From contig LNFQ01000056.1 of the NCBI GenBank assembly GCA_001567165.1, positions 44,931-108,930 on the forward strand: 64,000 bases of DNA, written 5' to 3'. The position numbers and the translations under genes were made by a program. The notes under the pieces are model-generated. The model was not told the origin of the DNA. It did not search any database and saw only the letters and a program-made list of their open reading frames with translations. Source of the stretch: Bacteroidetes bacterium OLB11 (GTDB lineage Bacteria > Bacteroidota > Bacteroidia > Chitinophagales > Chitinophagaceae). Positions 29,869-38,736 of this stretch are shown here, piece by piece (position 1 is the stretch's first letter; each line of letters opens with the position of its first letter).

Positions 29869-29882
29869 TTAGATTAGTCTAA
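29869..29882. promoter_or_regulatory. DtxR/MntR-type operator inside the TonB receptor promoter
   Basis: TTAGATTAGTCTAA is an inverted repeat (TTAGA and TCTAA arms) close to the classical DtxR box TTAGGTTAGSCTAACCTAA. It begins right after a TTG (29866-29868) and lies within the 19-base spacer before the -7 box TACTTTTG (29888-29895). Binding there would block RNA polymerase directly. A partial second copy lies at 29830-29838. Confidence 0.68.
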
Positions 29883-29887
29883 TAAAT

Positions 29888-29895
29888 TACTTTTG
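29888..29895 (+). promoter_or_regulatory. -7 box of the TonB receptor gene (with -33 TTG)
   Basis: TACTTTTG fits TAnnTTTG, with TTG at 29866-29868 and a 19-base spacer, the standard spacing. ATG 29922 follows 26 bases later. A second match, TATATTTG at 29861-29868, overlaps the -33 TTG and could be an alternative upstream start. Confidence 0.6.
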
Positions 29896-29921
29896 TTATA
29901 ATAATATTAAAAATATATTTT

Positions 29922-32237
29922 ATGCAAAAGAATAAATATAACAATAGTCTGATTTTAATAGTAGCAATCATACTAACTAGCTTTACAGCACAGTCGCAAA
30001 CTGCAATATTGAAAGGGGTAATTAAATCTGAAAACAATGCAGTAGAGCTTGCAAAGGTATTTTTGCAAGAAACACAAGTTGGAACAGTAACAGATACTAC
30101 AGGGAAGTTTATAATCAAAAACATTCTTTCGGGAACATTCAAAGTAATTGTGATAGCTATTGGTTACGATAAGGTAGAAAAAATAATTTCTATCAAAGAA
30201 AATGAAATTAAAGAATTAAACATTGAATTAACTTCGAATAGCTCTTCTCTAAATGAGGTCGTAATTTCAGGAACAATGAAAGAAGTTTCAAAATTAGAAA
30301 GTCCCGTTCCGGTTGAGGTTTATACAGCCAAGTTTTTTAAAACGAATCCAACACAATCCATTTTTGATGCATTACAAAACGTAAATGGTGTTCGCCCTCA
30401 ATTGAATTGCAATGTTTGTAATACCGGCGATATTCACATTAATGGTTTGGAAGGACCTTATACAATGGTATTAATTGACGGTATGCCTATTGTTAGTGGG
30501 CTTTCTTCGGTTTATGGATTAAGTGGTATTCCTCAATCTTTAATAGAAAGAGTTGAAATAGTAAAAGGGCCGGCTTCTACACTTTATGGTAGTGAAGCAG
30601 TTGGCGGTATAATTAATATTATCACAAAGAAGCCTAGCAGCGTATCTCTATTTTCAACTGACATATTTGCTACAAGTTGGGGGGAAATAAACACTGATAT
30701 TGCAGGAAAATTAAATGTTGGAAATAAAGTTCAATCTTTAATTGGCCTCAATTATTTTAATTATTCTATTCCTTTTGATAATAACAATGACGGTTTTACA
30801 GATTTAACAATGCAAAATAGAATCTCAGTTTTCAATAAGTGGAATTTTAGTCGTAAAAAAAAACGCACTTTTTCTTTGGCAGGGCGATATATTTATGAAG
30901 AGCGTTGGGGAGGAGAGATGAACTGGAATAAATCTTATAGAGGAGGAGATGAGGTATATGGAGAGAGTATTTATACAAGTAGATGGGAATTTTTAGGCAC
31001 ATACCAATTGCCTTTCAATGAAAAAATATTGTTTCAATTTAGTGCAAACGGTCACGACCAAAACAGCGTTTATGGAAAAACACCATACATTGCCCAACAG
31101 TATATTGGATTTGGTCAACTGACATGGAATAAAGAGTTTAAAATGAATGAACTATTGATTGGAGCTACTTATCGTTATACCTTTTATGATGACAATACAC
31201 CTGTAACTGCATCATTTGACACTATAGGAGCAGGAAAAAATATGCCGTCAAATACTTATTTGCCAGGTGTTTTTGTGCAAGATGAAATAAGTATCAATGC
31301 TTACAATAAATTATTGTTGGGAATACGTTACGATTACAATTCTATTCATGGGCACATTGCTTCGCCACGACTCAATTATAAATGGAGCTCTAAAAACAAA
31401 AGCAATATATTGAGATTAGGTATAGGTAATGGCTATCGTGTTGCAAATGTATTTACAGAAGATCACGCTGCACTTACAGGTGCAAGAAAAGTAGAATTTA
31501 TATCAGATTTAAAACCAGAAACCTCATGGAATGGTAATATCAATTTTATTAAAAAGATTTTTACTAAGTATGGAATGTTTATTGGGCTTGATGCTACTGC
31601 TTACTATACCTATTTTTCTAATAAAATCATTGCAGATTATGATACTAATCCTAATAAAATCATCTACGATAATATTGATGAATATGCAGTGTCTAAAGGT
31701 GTTTCGTTAAACATTGATATAGCTTTGAATAATGGTTTAAAATTTTTGATAGGGGGCACATATATGGACGTTTATAATGTTGAGAGTGCAATTAAAGAAT
31801 GGCAACTTTTTTTCAGAACATTTTTACAGGCGTTTTGGAATATAGGATATTCAATTAAGAAAATTGGTTTTACTGTTGATTACACTGGTAACGTTTACAG
31901 CCCCATGCGTTTGCCTTTGTTGAGTGACACTGATCCTAGAAGTGAATTTTCTCCATGGTGGAGCATTCAAAATATACAATTTACTAAAAAAATCAATAAA
32001 GGATGTGAAATATATGGAGGTGTGAAAAACTTACTGAACTGGACACCCAATAAGGGCAACCCATTTATCATTGCAAGAACGAATGACCCTTTTGATAAAG
32101 ATGTTTTGTTTGATTCAAACGGGCAGGCTATAGTTACTTCAAGCAATCCTTATGGACTAACTTTTGACCCCTCCTATGTATATGGCTCCAATCAAGGCAT
32201 TAGAGGATTTTTAGGGATAAGATTTACATTCAACTAA
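29922..32237 (+). CDS. TonB-dependent receptor, probable metal or metallophore uptake
   Basis: A 771-residue outer-membrane receptor. The signal peptide (MQKNKYNNSLILIVAIILTS through TAQSQ) precedes a carboxypeptidase-like regulatory domain (about 28-110, ILKGVIKSENNAVELAKVF), a plug domain (about 120-235) and a barrel ending in GIRFTFN with a terminal aromatic residue region. The plug has QLNCNVCNTGDIHINGLEGP, a CxxC pair typical of one subgroup of BtuB/FyuA-like receptors in Bacteroidota, then ERVEIVKGPASTLYGSEAVG. The operator between this gene and the divergent DtxR/MntR regulator implies repression by Mn or Fe. The ligand is not determined; heme or a metallophore are alternatives to free manganese complexes. 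Confidence 0.9.
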   Translation: MQKNKYNNSLILIVAIILTSFTAQSQTAILKGVIKSENNAVELAKVFLQETQVGTVTDTTGKFIIKNILSGTFKVIVIAIGYDKVEKIISIKENEIKELNIELTSNSSSLNEVVISGTMKEVSKLESPVPVEVYTAKFFKTNPTQSIFDALQNVNGVRPQLNCNVCNTGDIHINGLEGPYTMVLIDGMPIVSGLSSVYGLSGIPQSLIERVEIVKGPASTLYGSEAVGGIINIITKKPSSVSLFSTDIFATSWGEINTDIAGKLNVGNKVQSLIGLNYFNYSIPFDNNNDGFTDLTMQNRISVFNKWNFSRKKKRTFSLAGRYIYEERWGGEMNWNKSYRGGDEVYGESIYTSRWEFLGTYQLPFNEKILFQFSANGHDQNSVYGKTPYIAQQYIGFGQLTWNKEFKMNELLIGATYRYTFYDDNTPVTASFDTIGAGKNMPSNTYLPGVFVQDEISINAYNKLLLGIRYDYNSIHGHIASPRLNYKWSSKNKSNILRLGIGNGYRVANVFTEDHAALTGARKVEFISDLKPETSWNGNINFIKKIFTKYGMFIGLDATAYYTYFSNKIIADYDTNPNKIIYDNIDEYAVSKGVSLNIDIALNNGLKFLIGGTYMDVYNVESAIKEWQLFFRTFLQAFWNIGYSIKKIGFTVDYTGNVYSPMRLPLLSDTDPRSEFSPWWSIQNIQFTKKINKGCEIYGGVKNLLNWTPNKGNPFIIARTNDPFDKDVLFDSNGQAIVTSSNPYGLTFDPSYVYGSNQGIRGFLGIRFTFN

Positions 32238-32380
32238 TTTTGGTTTAAATTCTTACTTCCCAAATTATAGTTATTAGTTTTGGATAAAGTGACTTGAGAG
32301 GAGAAAAAACTCCTTCATTATTTAAAAGTTGAAAATGAATTTAATCAAACTAACACTAATAAAATTTTGTATAAAACTAC

Positions 32381-33709
32381 TTATATTTCTCTTTTCGGAT
32401 TAAATCTTTCAAGCTGATTAGCAACTTCTGTGAGGAATCCTGCACCTAGCGAGCCATCTACAATTCGGTGATCATAGCTTAAAGACAGATACATCATGTG
32501 TCTAATTGCAATTACATCTCCTTGTTCTGTTTCTAATACCATAGGGCGTTTTTTGATAGAGCCTACTGCAAGAATTGCCACTTGAGGTTGATTGATAATA
32601 GGAGTTCCCATTAAGCTTCCAAAGGTTCCTACATTTGTCAAAGTGAAAGTACCACCTTGAGTATCATCTGGTTTTAACTTATTGTTTCGTGCATTATGAG
32701 CAAGCGAATTGACTTCTTTTGATAATCCAAATAAGTTTTTAGTATCTGCATTACGAATCACAGGCACAATTAGATTTCCAGATGGAAGTGCGGCTGCCAT
32801 TCCAATATGAATATCTTTTTTCAAAATAATATTTGTTCCTTCTACGCTGCAATTAATCATTGGGAATTTTTTAATAGCATTCACAATGGCTTCGATAAAA
32901 ATGGGCGTAAAAGTGATTTTTTCATTATATTTTTTCTCAAAAGAGCCTTTGACCTTATTTCTCCAATTGACAATATTCGTCACATCAGCTTCGGTAAAAC
33001 TAGTGACATGTGGTGAAGTTGCTTTACTACGCACCATGTGTTCAGCTATCAACTTACGCATGCGATCCATTTCGATAATTTCTACATTTCCGCTAGCTGT
33101 TGTCGTAGCTGTATTGTTTACTGGAGTGATATTTCCTTCTTGAATTTTGCCAATGACTACATCTAATGAACCAGAAGCGGAGCTAGTTGTAGGAATATTT
33201 CCCGCTTTTTTGTCAGACACATATTTTATAATATCTTTTTTAGTAACACGTCCTTCATTTCCGGTTCCGGGTATATTTTCAAGCTCAGACATGCTAATGC
33301 CTTCCGAGTTGGCAATATTTAAAACAAGCGGAGAATAAAAACGATTACTGTTGGAGTTATTTGAGGAATTTGTTTGAGTAGGCGTGGAGACTGCTGCTAC
33401 AATAGGAGCTGGAGTTGCAGTTGAGGAAAGCGTTGGAGCATTAGTAGAAGGTGAAGATGATTCGGCAGCTGCATTTTCAATTCGTGCAATCACTTTACCC
33501 ACAGCGACAACGTCATTTTCTTTATATAATATTTCAGTTACAATTCCTTCGCCGGTAGAGGGGACTTCGCTATCCACTTTATCAGTAGCAATTTCTAAAA
33601 ATGTTTCATCTAATTTGATAGAATCGCCCACTTTTTTATGCCATTTTAAAATGGTTGCTTCCATGATACTCTCGCCCATTTTAGGCATCACTAAATTAAC
33701 TATAGCCAT
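32381..33709 (-). CDS. 2-oxo acid dehydrogenase E2 subunit (dihydrolipoamide acyltransferase)
   Basis: A 442-residue E2 chain. The lipoyl domain (1-80) carries the lipoylated K44 in EIATDKVDSE. A Ser/Thr/Ala/Pro-rich linker (about 81-130) leads to the peripheral subunit-binding domain (about 130-170, SPLVLNIANSEGISMSELEN then GTGNEGRVTKKDI). After a second linker the catalytic domain (about 210-442) has SPHVTSFTEADVTNIVNWRN and the active-site HRIVDG in YDHRIVDGSLGAGFL. It belongs to a pyruvate or branched-chain complex; the lipoyl motif ATDKVDSEVPS is commonest in branched-chain-like E2 of Bacteroidota. No E1 or E3 gene is adjacent, so the complex cannot be assigned. Confidence 0.92.
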   Translation of the reverse strand: MAIVNLVMPKMGESIMEATILKWHKKVGDSIKLDETFLEIATDKVDSEVPSTGEGIVTEILYKENDVVAVGKVIARIENAAAESSSPSTNAPTLSSTATPAPIVAAVSTPTQTNSSNNSNSNRFYSPLVLNIANSEGISMSELENIPGTGNEGRVTKKDIIKYVSDKKAGNIPTTSSASGSLDVVIGKIQEGNITPVNNTATTTASGNVEIIEMDRMRKLIAEHMVRSKATSPHVTSFTEADVTNIVNWRNKVKGSFEKKYNEKITFTPIFIEAIVNAIKKFPMINCSVEGTNIILKKDIHIGMAAALPSGNLIVPVIRNADTKNLFGLSKEVNSLAHNARNNKLKPDDTQGGTFTLTNVGTFGSLMGTPIINQPQVAILAVGSIKKRPMVLETEQGDVIAIRHMMYLSLSYDHRIVDGSLGAGFLTEVANQLERFNPKREI

Positions 33710-33896
33710 ATTGTAAGTATATTTTTCTGGCTGTAAAAGTATAAAAAATTAGTTCGATTTTGATAAATATTTTAAAAAATAGAAAAAATCAATTAAATGA
33801 ATTCGAAAAAAAATAAAAGTTGTTTGAAAATGAAAAGATTAGAATAAGCATTTGTAATCGACCAGATGATGAACTCCTTTTTTTAATTACTACTAC

Positions 33897-33922
33897 TTAT
33901 CTTTGTGAATTATCTTTGTGAA
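33897..33922 (+). promoter_or_regulatory. Tandem duplicated -7 box of lysS
   Basis: The 13-base unit TTATCTTTGTGAA occurs twice without a gap (33897-33909 and 33910-33922). Each copy holds a perfect TAnnTTTG box, TATCTTTG at 33898-33905 and 33911-33918. The second lies 19 bases before ATG 33938. Two start sites 13 bases apart are possible. Confidence 0.6.
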
Positions 33923-33937
33923 CTTAAAAAATAGAAT

Positions 33938-35458
33938 ATGGAATTATCTGAACAAGAACTTATCAGAAGAGAGAAGTTGAAAGAGTTGAAAAATATGGGC
34001 ATTGATGCCTATCCTGCTGCTTTATATCCTGTTAGTCATCACAGCATAGATATCAAGGAAAAGTTTCAACTAGATGAAAATTCAAATGAGTGGGCTGATG
34101 TTTGTCTAGCCGGTAGGGTGATGAGCGTTCGTGATATGGGAAAGGCAAATTTTTGTGTTATTCAAGATGCAAAAGGTCGTATTCAGCTTTATATTAAACG
34201 AGATGATATTTGCAAAGAAGAAGATAAAACACTCTATGATATTGTATGGAAAAAATTGATTGACATTGGAGATATTATAGGTGTGAAAGGTTATGTTTTT
34301 AAAACAAAAACAGGAGAAACTTCAATCCATGTATGTGAATTTCAGTTGCTGTCCAAATCACTCCATCCTCTACCCATTGTCAAAGAAAAAGATGGAGAAT
34401 CGTTTGATGAAGTCACTGATCCTGAGTTTAAGTATCGACAACGATACGCTGACTTAATCGTGAATCCATTAGTGAAAGAAACTTTTATCAAACGTACTAA
34501 AATGGTTAATAGCATTCGTACTTTCTTAAACAATATGAGTGCACTCGAAGTAGATACTCCTGTATTGCAAAATATTCCGGGAGGTGCTACTGCAAGACCA
34601 TTTGAAACACATCATAATGCACTTGACATTTCACTTTATTTAAGGATAGCTAACGAGTTGTATCTCAAAAGATTAATAGTTGGAGGGTTTGACTTTGTAT
34701 ATGAATTTAGTCGAAATTTCAGGAATGAAGGAATGGATAGAACACATAATCCTGAGTTTACGATTTTGGAATTTTATGTCGCATATAAAGATTATTTCTG
34801 GATGATGGATACTACCGAAAAGTTATTAGAACAAACTGCAATTGCAACCAATGGCAAAACCTTATTACAAGTAGGTGATAAAGAAATTGAATTTAAAGCT
34901 CCTTATAAACGAATTTCAATTTATGATGCCATAAAAGAAAATACAGGAATTGACGTTAGTAACATGAATGAAGAACAGTTGATAGAAGTGTGCAAACAAC
35001 TCAATATTTCAACTGACCAAAGCATGGGACGTGCAAAGCTTTTAGATGAAATATTTGGTGAAAAATGTGAAGGAAACTATATACAGCCCACTTTCATTAT
35101 TGATTATCCAATAGAGATGAGTCCATTGACTAAAAAACATCGTTCTAAAGAAGGGCTTGTGGAACGATTTGAATTAATTATAAATGGTAAAGAAATAGCC
35201 AATGCGTATAGTGAGTTAAATGATCCAATCGATCAAAGAGAGCGATTTGAAGACCAAGTACGATTAAAAGAAAGAGGTGACGACGAGGCAATGTTTATTG
35301 ATTATGATTTTTTAAGAGCTTTAGAATATGGTATGCCTCCAACATCAGGTATTGGGATTGGAATCGATCGTTTAGCCATGCTGATGACGAATGAAGTCAG
35401 CATACAGGATGTTTTATTATTCCCTCAAATGCGTCCTGAAAAGAATGAAAATAATTAA
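33938..35458 (+). CDS. lysS: Lysyl-tRNA synthetase (class II)
   Basis: A 506-residue class II synthetase that charges tRNA-Lys. The N-terminal OB-fold anticodon-binding domain (about 45-150) includes LAGRVMSVRDMGKANFCVIQ. Catalytic motif 1 lies near RTKMVNSIRTFLNNMSALEV with TPVLQNIPGGATARPF, motif 2 is FRNEGMDRTHNPEFTILEFY, and motif 3 is PPTSGIGIGIDRLAMLMT. Length and motifs are complete with no frameshift. The C-terminus is slightly shorter than in Bacteroides homologues. A duplicated promoter box precedes the gene. A GH3-family gene follows 23 bases after the stop on the same strand. Confidence 0.97.
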   Translation: MELSEQELIRREKLKELKNMGIDAYPAALYPVSHHSIDIKEKFQLDENSNEWADVCLAGRVMSVRDMGKANFCVIQDAKGRIQLYIKRDDICKEEDKTLYDIVWKKLIDIGDIIGVKGYVFKTKTGETSIHVCEFQLLSKSLHPLPIVKEKDGESFDEVTDPEFKYRQRYADLIVNPLVKETFIKRTKMVNSIRTFLNNMSALEVDTPVLQNIPGGATARPFETHHNALDISLYLRIANELYLKRLIVGGFDFVYEFSRNFRNEGMDRTHNPEFTILEFYVAYKDYFWMMDTTEKLLEQTAIATNGKTLLQVGDKEIEFKAPYKRISIYDAIKENTGIDVSNMNEEQLIEVCKQLNISTDQSMGRAKLLDEIFGEKCEGNYIQPTFIIDYPIEMSPLTKKHRSKEGLVERFELIINGKEIANAYSELNDPIDQRERFEDQVRLKERGDDEAMFIDYDFLRALEYGMPPTSGIGIGIDRLAMLMTNEVSIQDVLLFPQMRPEKNENN

Positions 35459-35481
35459 TAATACCAAAAAAAATTAAAGTT

Positions 35482-37020
35482 TTGGCAATATTGGGACATA
35501 TTATTAAGCGTGCATTACGAATTCGTAAAAACTTTACAATTAAAACAGGAACTCCAAGAAGTTATCAAATTCAAGTTTTAAAAAGACTTTTGCGTAAAGC
35601 TGAAAACACTGAATTTGGAGAATTCTATCACTTTAGAGAAATTTTGAACACAGATAAAGTATATGAAAAATTTTTCAATGAGATACCATATCATAATTAC
35701 AATCAGATGTATGAGAAATGGTGGAGGAAGTGTCATTTGGAAGGGAAAGAAAATGTTAGCTGGCCTGGGAAAGTAAAATATTTTGCATTAAGCTCTGGCA
35801 CGTCAGAATCTGCAAGTAAGCATATACCTGTCACGAGCGACATGATTAAATCTGTGAATAATGCCGGATTTAAACAATTTTATTCCATGCAAAATTTCAG
35901 TTTACCATCTGATGTTTTTGGCAAAGGGATATTAATGTTAGGAGGCACAACAACACTCTTTGAAAAGAATGATTATTTTGAAGGAGACATGAGTGGAATC
36001 AGTGCTAGAAACATGCCCCGTTGGGTATCCTTTTTGCTCTATAAGCCAGGTCCACGCATTTCTAAAAGACCCAAATGGGAAGATAGAATAAAACTAATTG
36101 TTCGAAAAGCACCCAGTTGGAATGTGAGTGTCGTGTGTGGTGTGCCTGCTTGGGTGCAAATTGTATTTGAAGAGATTTTAGCTTATCATAAAGTCAATAA
36201 TATCCATGAGATATGGCCAAATCTTTCATTATATATTCATGGTGGGGTATCGTTTGACCCCTATAAAGAAAGTTTTAAAAATTTATTAGGAAAACCGATA
36301 ACTTATATCGAAACTTATATGGCTTCAGAAGGTTCATTTGGGTTTCAGGCAAGGCCCAACACAAATGGCATTCGATTAGTTTTGAATAATAATATCTTTT
36401 ACGAATTTGTCCCTTTTAATCAAGAAAACTTTACAGAAGATGGCGAAATCAAAATCGAAGCAAAAGCATATATGATTCATGAAGTGGTTGAAGAAAAAGA
36501 ATATGCAGTATTGCTCTCTACTTGCTCTGGTGCTTGGCGATATTTGATTGGTGATGTTGTGAAATTTACTTCTGTAAAAAATGCAGAAATCATTATTGTT
36601 GGTCGAACAAAGCAATTTTTAAGCCTTTGTGGTGAACATTTGAGTATCGATAATATGAATAAAGCTATTGATATTACCCAAAAGGAATTTAATATAAAAA
36701 TAAAAGAATTTACAGTTTCTGGGTTTGTTCATGAAGGCAAATTTGCACATAAATGGTATATCGGTTGTGATGACCAAATTGATGAAAATGCTGTTTTGTC
36801 TAAAATAGATGAAACCTTATCTATACTCAATGATGACTATGCTGTCGAGCGGCAATCTGCGTTACCTCATCTTTTTATTCACACATTACCTTCTAAAGTA
36901 TTTGTTGACTTTTTGCACGAAACCGGAAAGTTTGGAGCGATGAATAAATTTCCAAGAGTGCTTAAAAATGGAAATTTGAGTAATTGGGAAAATTTTTTAA
37001 AAAGGAAAAATCTTTCATAA
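35482..37020 (+). CDS. GH3-family (acyl-acid amido synthetase-like) protein
   Basis: A 512-residue member of the GH3 family of adenylating enzymes, best known from plants where they link auxin or jasmonate to amino acids. Visible motifs: the ATP-binding FALSSGTSESASKHIPVT, the central IETYMASEGSFGFQARP, and YLIGDVVKF with the later VGRTKQFLSLCGEHLS, all in the family order. The bacterial substrates are unknown. The start is TTG 35482; the reading MAILGHIIKRALRIRKN has the amphipathic opening usual for Bacteroidota homologues, and no ATG is nearby. It probably belongs to the lysS transcript. Confidence 0.88.
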   Translation: MAILGHIIKRALRIRKNFTIKTGTPRSYQIQVLKRLLRKAENTEFGEFYHFREILNTDKVYEKFFNEIPYHNYNQMYEKWWRKCHLEGKENVSWPGKVKYFALSSGTSESASKHIPVTSDMIKSVNNAGFKQFYSMQNFSLPSDVFGKGILMLGGTTTLFEKNDYFEGDMSGISARNMPRWVSFLLYKPGPRISKRPKWEDRIKLIVRKAPSWNVSVVCGVPAWVQIVFEEILAYHKVNNIHEIWPNLSLYIHGGVSFDPYKESFKNLLGKPITYIETYMASEGSFGFQARPNTNGIRLVLNNNIFYEFVPFNQENFTEDGEIKIEAKAYMIHEVVEEKEYAVLLSTCSGAWRYLIGDVVKFTSVKNAEIIIVGRTKQFLSLCGEHLSIDNMNKAIDITQKEFNIKIKEFTVSGFVHEGKFAHKWYIGCDDQIDENAVLSKIDETLSILNDDYAVERQSALPHLFIHTLPSKVFVDFLHETGKFGAMNKFPRVLKNGNLSNWENFLKRKNLS

Positions 37021-37025
37021 CTCCA

Positions 37026-37060
37026 AAACGAGATTAGTAAAAAAACGCTCTCGTTTCTTT
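37026..37060 (+). terminator. Possible terminator after the GH3 gene
   Basis: Perfect 8-bp arms, AAACGAGA (37026-37033) and TCTCGTTT (37049-37056), with a 15-base loop and a weak T-rich tail. The loop is large and the tail is interrupted by C, so the call is tentative. Confidence 0.4.
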
Positions 37061-37136
37061 TAAAATTTGTCTGTCCTCATTACTCTGAAATTCAAATATT
37101 TTTTTGATATTTTCTCACTTCTGTGGGATGCTCAAG

Positions 37137-37791
37137 CTATAAGTTACCCCCGATTACATAGTTATTTTTTCGTTTAAGATAAGTGGTTATTTCTGGTTCA
37201 TATAGATAAAAAAAGGTTATCGCATGATAGCGATTTAAATTATATGAAAGTTGTGCTACATTTCTAATTCTTGATAAATAAAGCTTGCGGATTGCTTCAA
37301 AATTAATATAGGGTTTAGCTGACAAAGAAGCGGTCATGGTGTGAAGAAATTGAAAAATAATTCTCACTCAATTTCGCCATTCAAAATAAGGTTTGTCCAT
37401 TTTATAATCGCCAGTAAAATAATTCCTAATATGGTGAATGCTTGTTCGATAATGGATATCATATTGATTCATTTTTCGTTTAAATGTGAGTCCAGCATAA
37501 AAAGTATGATTATCGATATTGTAATTGGTCGTGAGTTGATATAAAATTTAAGCATTGATGTATTTATTGAGATTTCTTTCAACATCAAAATAGAAATTAT
37601 TCTTATCAAACATACTCATATTTTCTTTCAACCGATTTTGAAACTGAAAATTGACATAATCTTTTTTTGATAATTTGTAAGAAAATTGATGCCAATCCTA
37701 AAAAAAATAAATCGTTGGCTACTTCGCTTTGAGTATGGCTTTATAGAGTACAAAAGAAAATACAAATTAATAAGATCGATTTTTACTTCAT
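37137..37791 (-). pseudogene. Dead outer-membrane barrel gene (DUF2490-like)
   Basis: Reading the minus strand from ATG 37791 gives a signal peptide (KSILLICIFFCTL then SHTQSEVANDLFF) interrupted by TAA at codon 3 and another TAA near codon 17. After a frameshift at the 8-base run 37700-37707 the frame continues as DWHQFSYKLSKKDYVNFQFQ and NRLKENMSMFDKNNFYFDVE. It is broken by TAA before ILYQLTTNYNIDNHTFYAGL and by TGA before VRIIFQFLHTMTASLSAK, then ends in YHAITFFYLYEPEITTYLKR and KNNYVIGGNL. The strand pattern and YEPEI...KRKN end resemble DUF2490 barrels. Four stops plus a frameshift mean true decay, unlike the single indels elsewhere. The remaining bases of 37021-38007 hold nothing I can name. 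Confidence 0.68.
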
Positions 37792-38007
37792 TTAAAAAGG
37801 AATTTAAATGAGAGAATAAAGGTAGATAAATATTTAAACTAATAATCATTCTTATTAAAAAGTAGATAGAAAGTTATTTTTATTTCTAAACAGATAAACT
37901 AATTGAATTTTTGATTTGTTTTATATAACTTCAATGTCCTATTTTTACATAATTAAATGATATTTTGATAAAAGATTTTTTTTGCACGAATTTATTTCCT
38001 TTATTGC

Positions 38008-38715
38008 GTGATATTGTTTGTAATATCAATGATACCCGTAGCATTGATGATTTTTATTTTCAAACTTTTCTTAAAGGAGTCAGCATTTTCTAAATGTTTA
38101 CAAAAGACATTTCAAGTCTGGATGGGAATTTATATGCCAATGATTTTTTGTCCGGTCAAACATGTAGGAAGAGAGCATTTTAAGAAAAATCAAAATTATG
38201 TTGTTGTGATAAATCACAATTCATTAGCAGATGTTCCGGTCTCTTCACCAGGTATTCCTGGTCCAAATCGGACTTTGGCAAAAGTTGAAATGAGTAAAAT
38301 CCCTTTATTCGGATATATTTATAAAGCAGGTTCGATATTAGTAACCCGTCAGGAATTGAAAAGTAGAAAAGAAAGTATCACAAAAATGTTAGATGTTTTA
38401 AATAAAGGACTACATCTTTGTCTTTATCCAGAAGGTACTCGCAATAAGACGGATGAACCCATTGCACGCTTTTATGATGGAGCTTTTAAAATTGCAATCG
38501 AAGCACAAAAGCCAATTATTCCTGGGTTAATTTTTGGAACAAAAAATTTTCTTCATCCTACAAAATCATTTTGGGCGTGGCCACATAAAATCCAATTTCA
38601 TTTTCTTCCTGAAATTTCTACCCAACAATACACTTTAAAAGAAGCCGATGAATTGAAAACCCGTATCCATAAAATGATGACAGATTATTATCTAGAACAT
38701 CAAGAACTCATATAG
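38008..38715 (+). CDS. plsC: 1-acyl-sn-glycerol-3-phosphate acyltransferase
   Basis: About 235 residues from GTG 38008. It makes phosphatidic acid from lysophosphatidic acid at the inner membrane. The family blocks are present: NHNSLADVPVSSP (NHxxxxD), KVEMSKIPLFGYIYKAGSI, LYPEGTRNK (the EGTR block) and KPIIPGLIFGTKNF. An N-terminal membrane helix (ILFVISMIPVALMIFIF) anchors it. The open frame extends upstream to 37972 without an ATG, so the true start is uncertain; the T8 run at 37976-37983 may hide one more indel. The fmt gene begins 21 bases downstream. Confidence 0.9.
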   Translation: MILFVISMIPVALMIFIFKLFLKESAFSKCLQKTFQVWMGIYMPMIFCPVKHVGREHFKKNQNYVVVINHNSLADVPVSSPGIPGPNRTLAKVEMSKIPLFGYIYKAGSILVTRQELKSRKESITKMLDVLNKGLHLCLYPEGTRNKTDEPIARFYDGAFKIAIEAQKPIIPGLIFGTKNFLHPTKSFWAWPHKIQFHFLPEISTQQYTLKEADELKTRIHKMMTDYYLEHQELI

Positions 38716-38736
38716 ATTATATTACAGTATTAAAAA

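Noticed and set aside
33384..33716. Plus-strand open frame opposite the E2 gene
   Set aside because: It is a shadow of the Ala/Pro/Ser-rich linker of the E2 protein, with no start signal or homologous features.
37137..37791. In-frame TAA and TGA codons as a sign of stop-codon reassignment
   Set aside because: All other genes end at ordinary TAA, TAG or TGA codons and keep normal lengths, so only this gene is affected and decay explains it.
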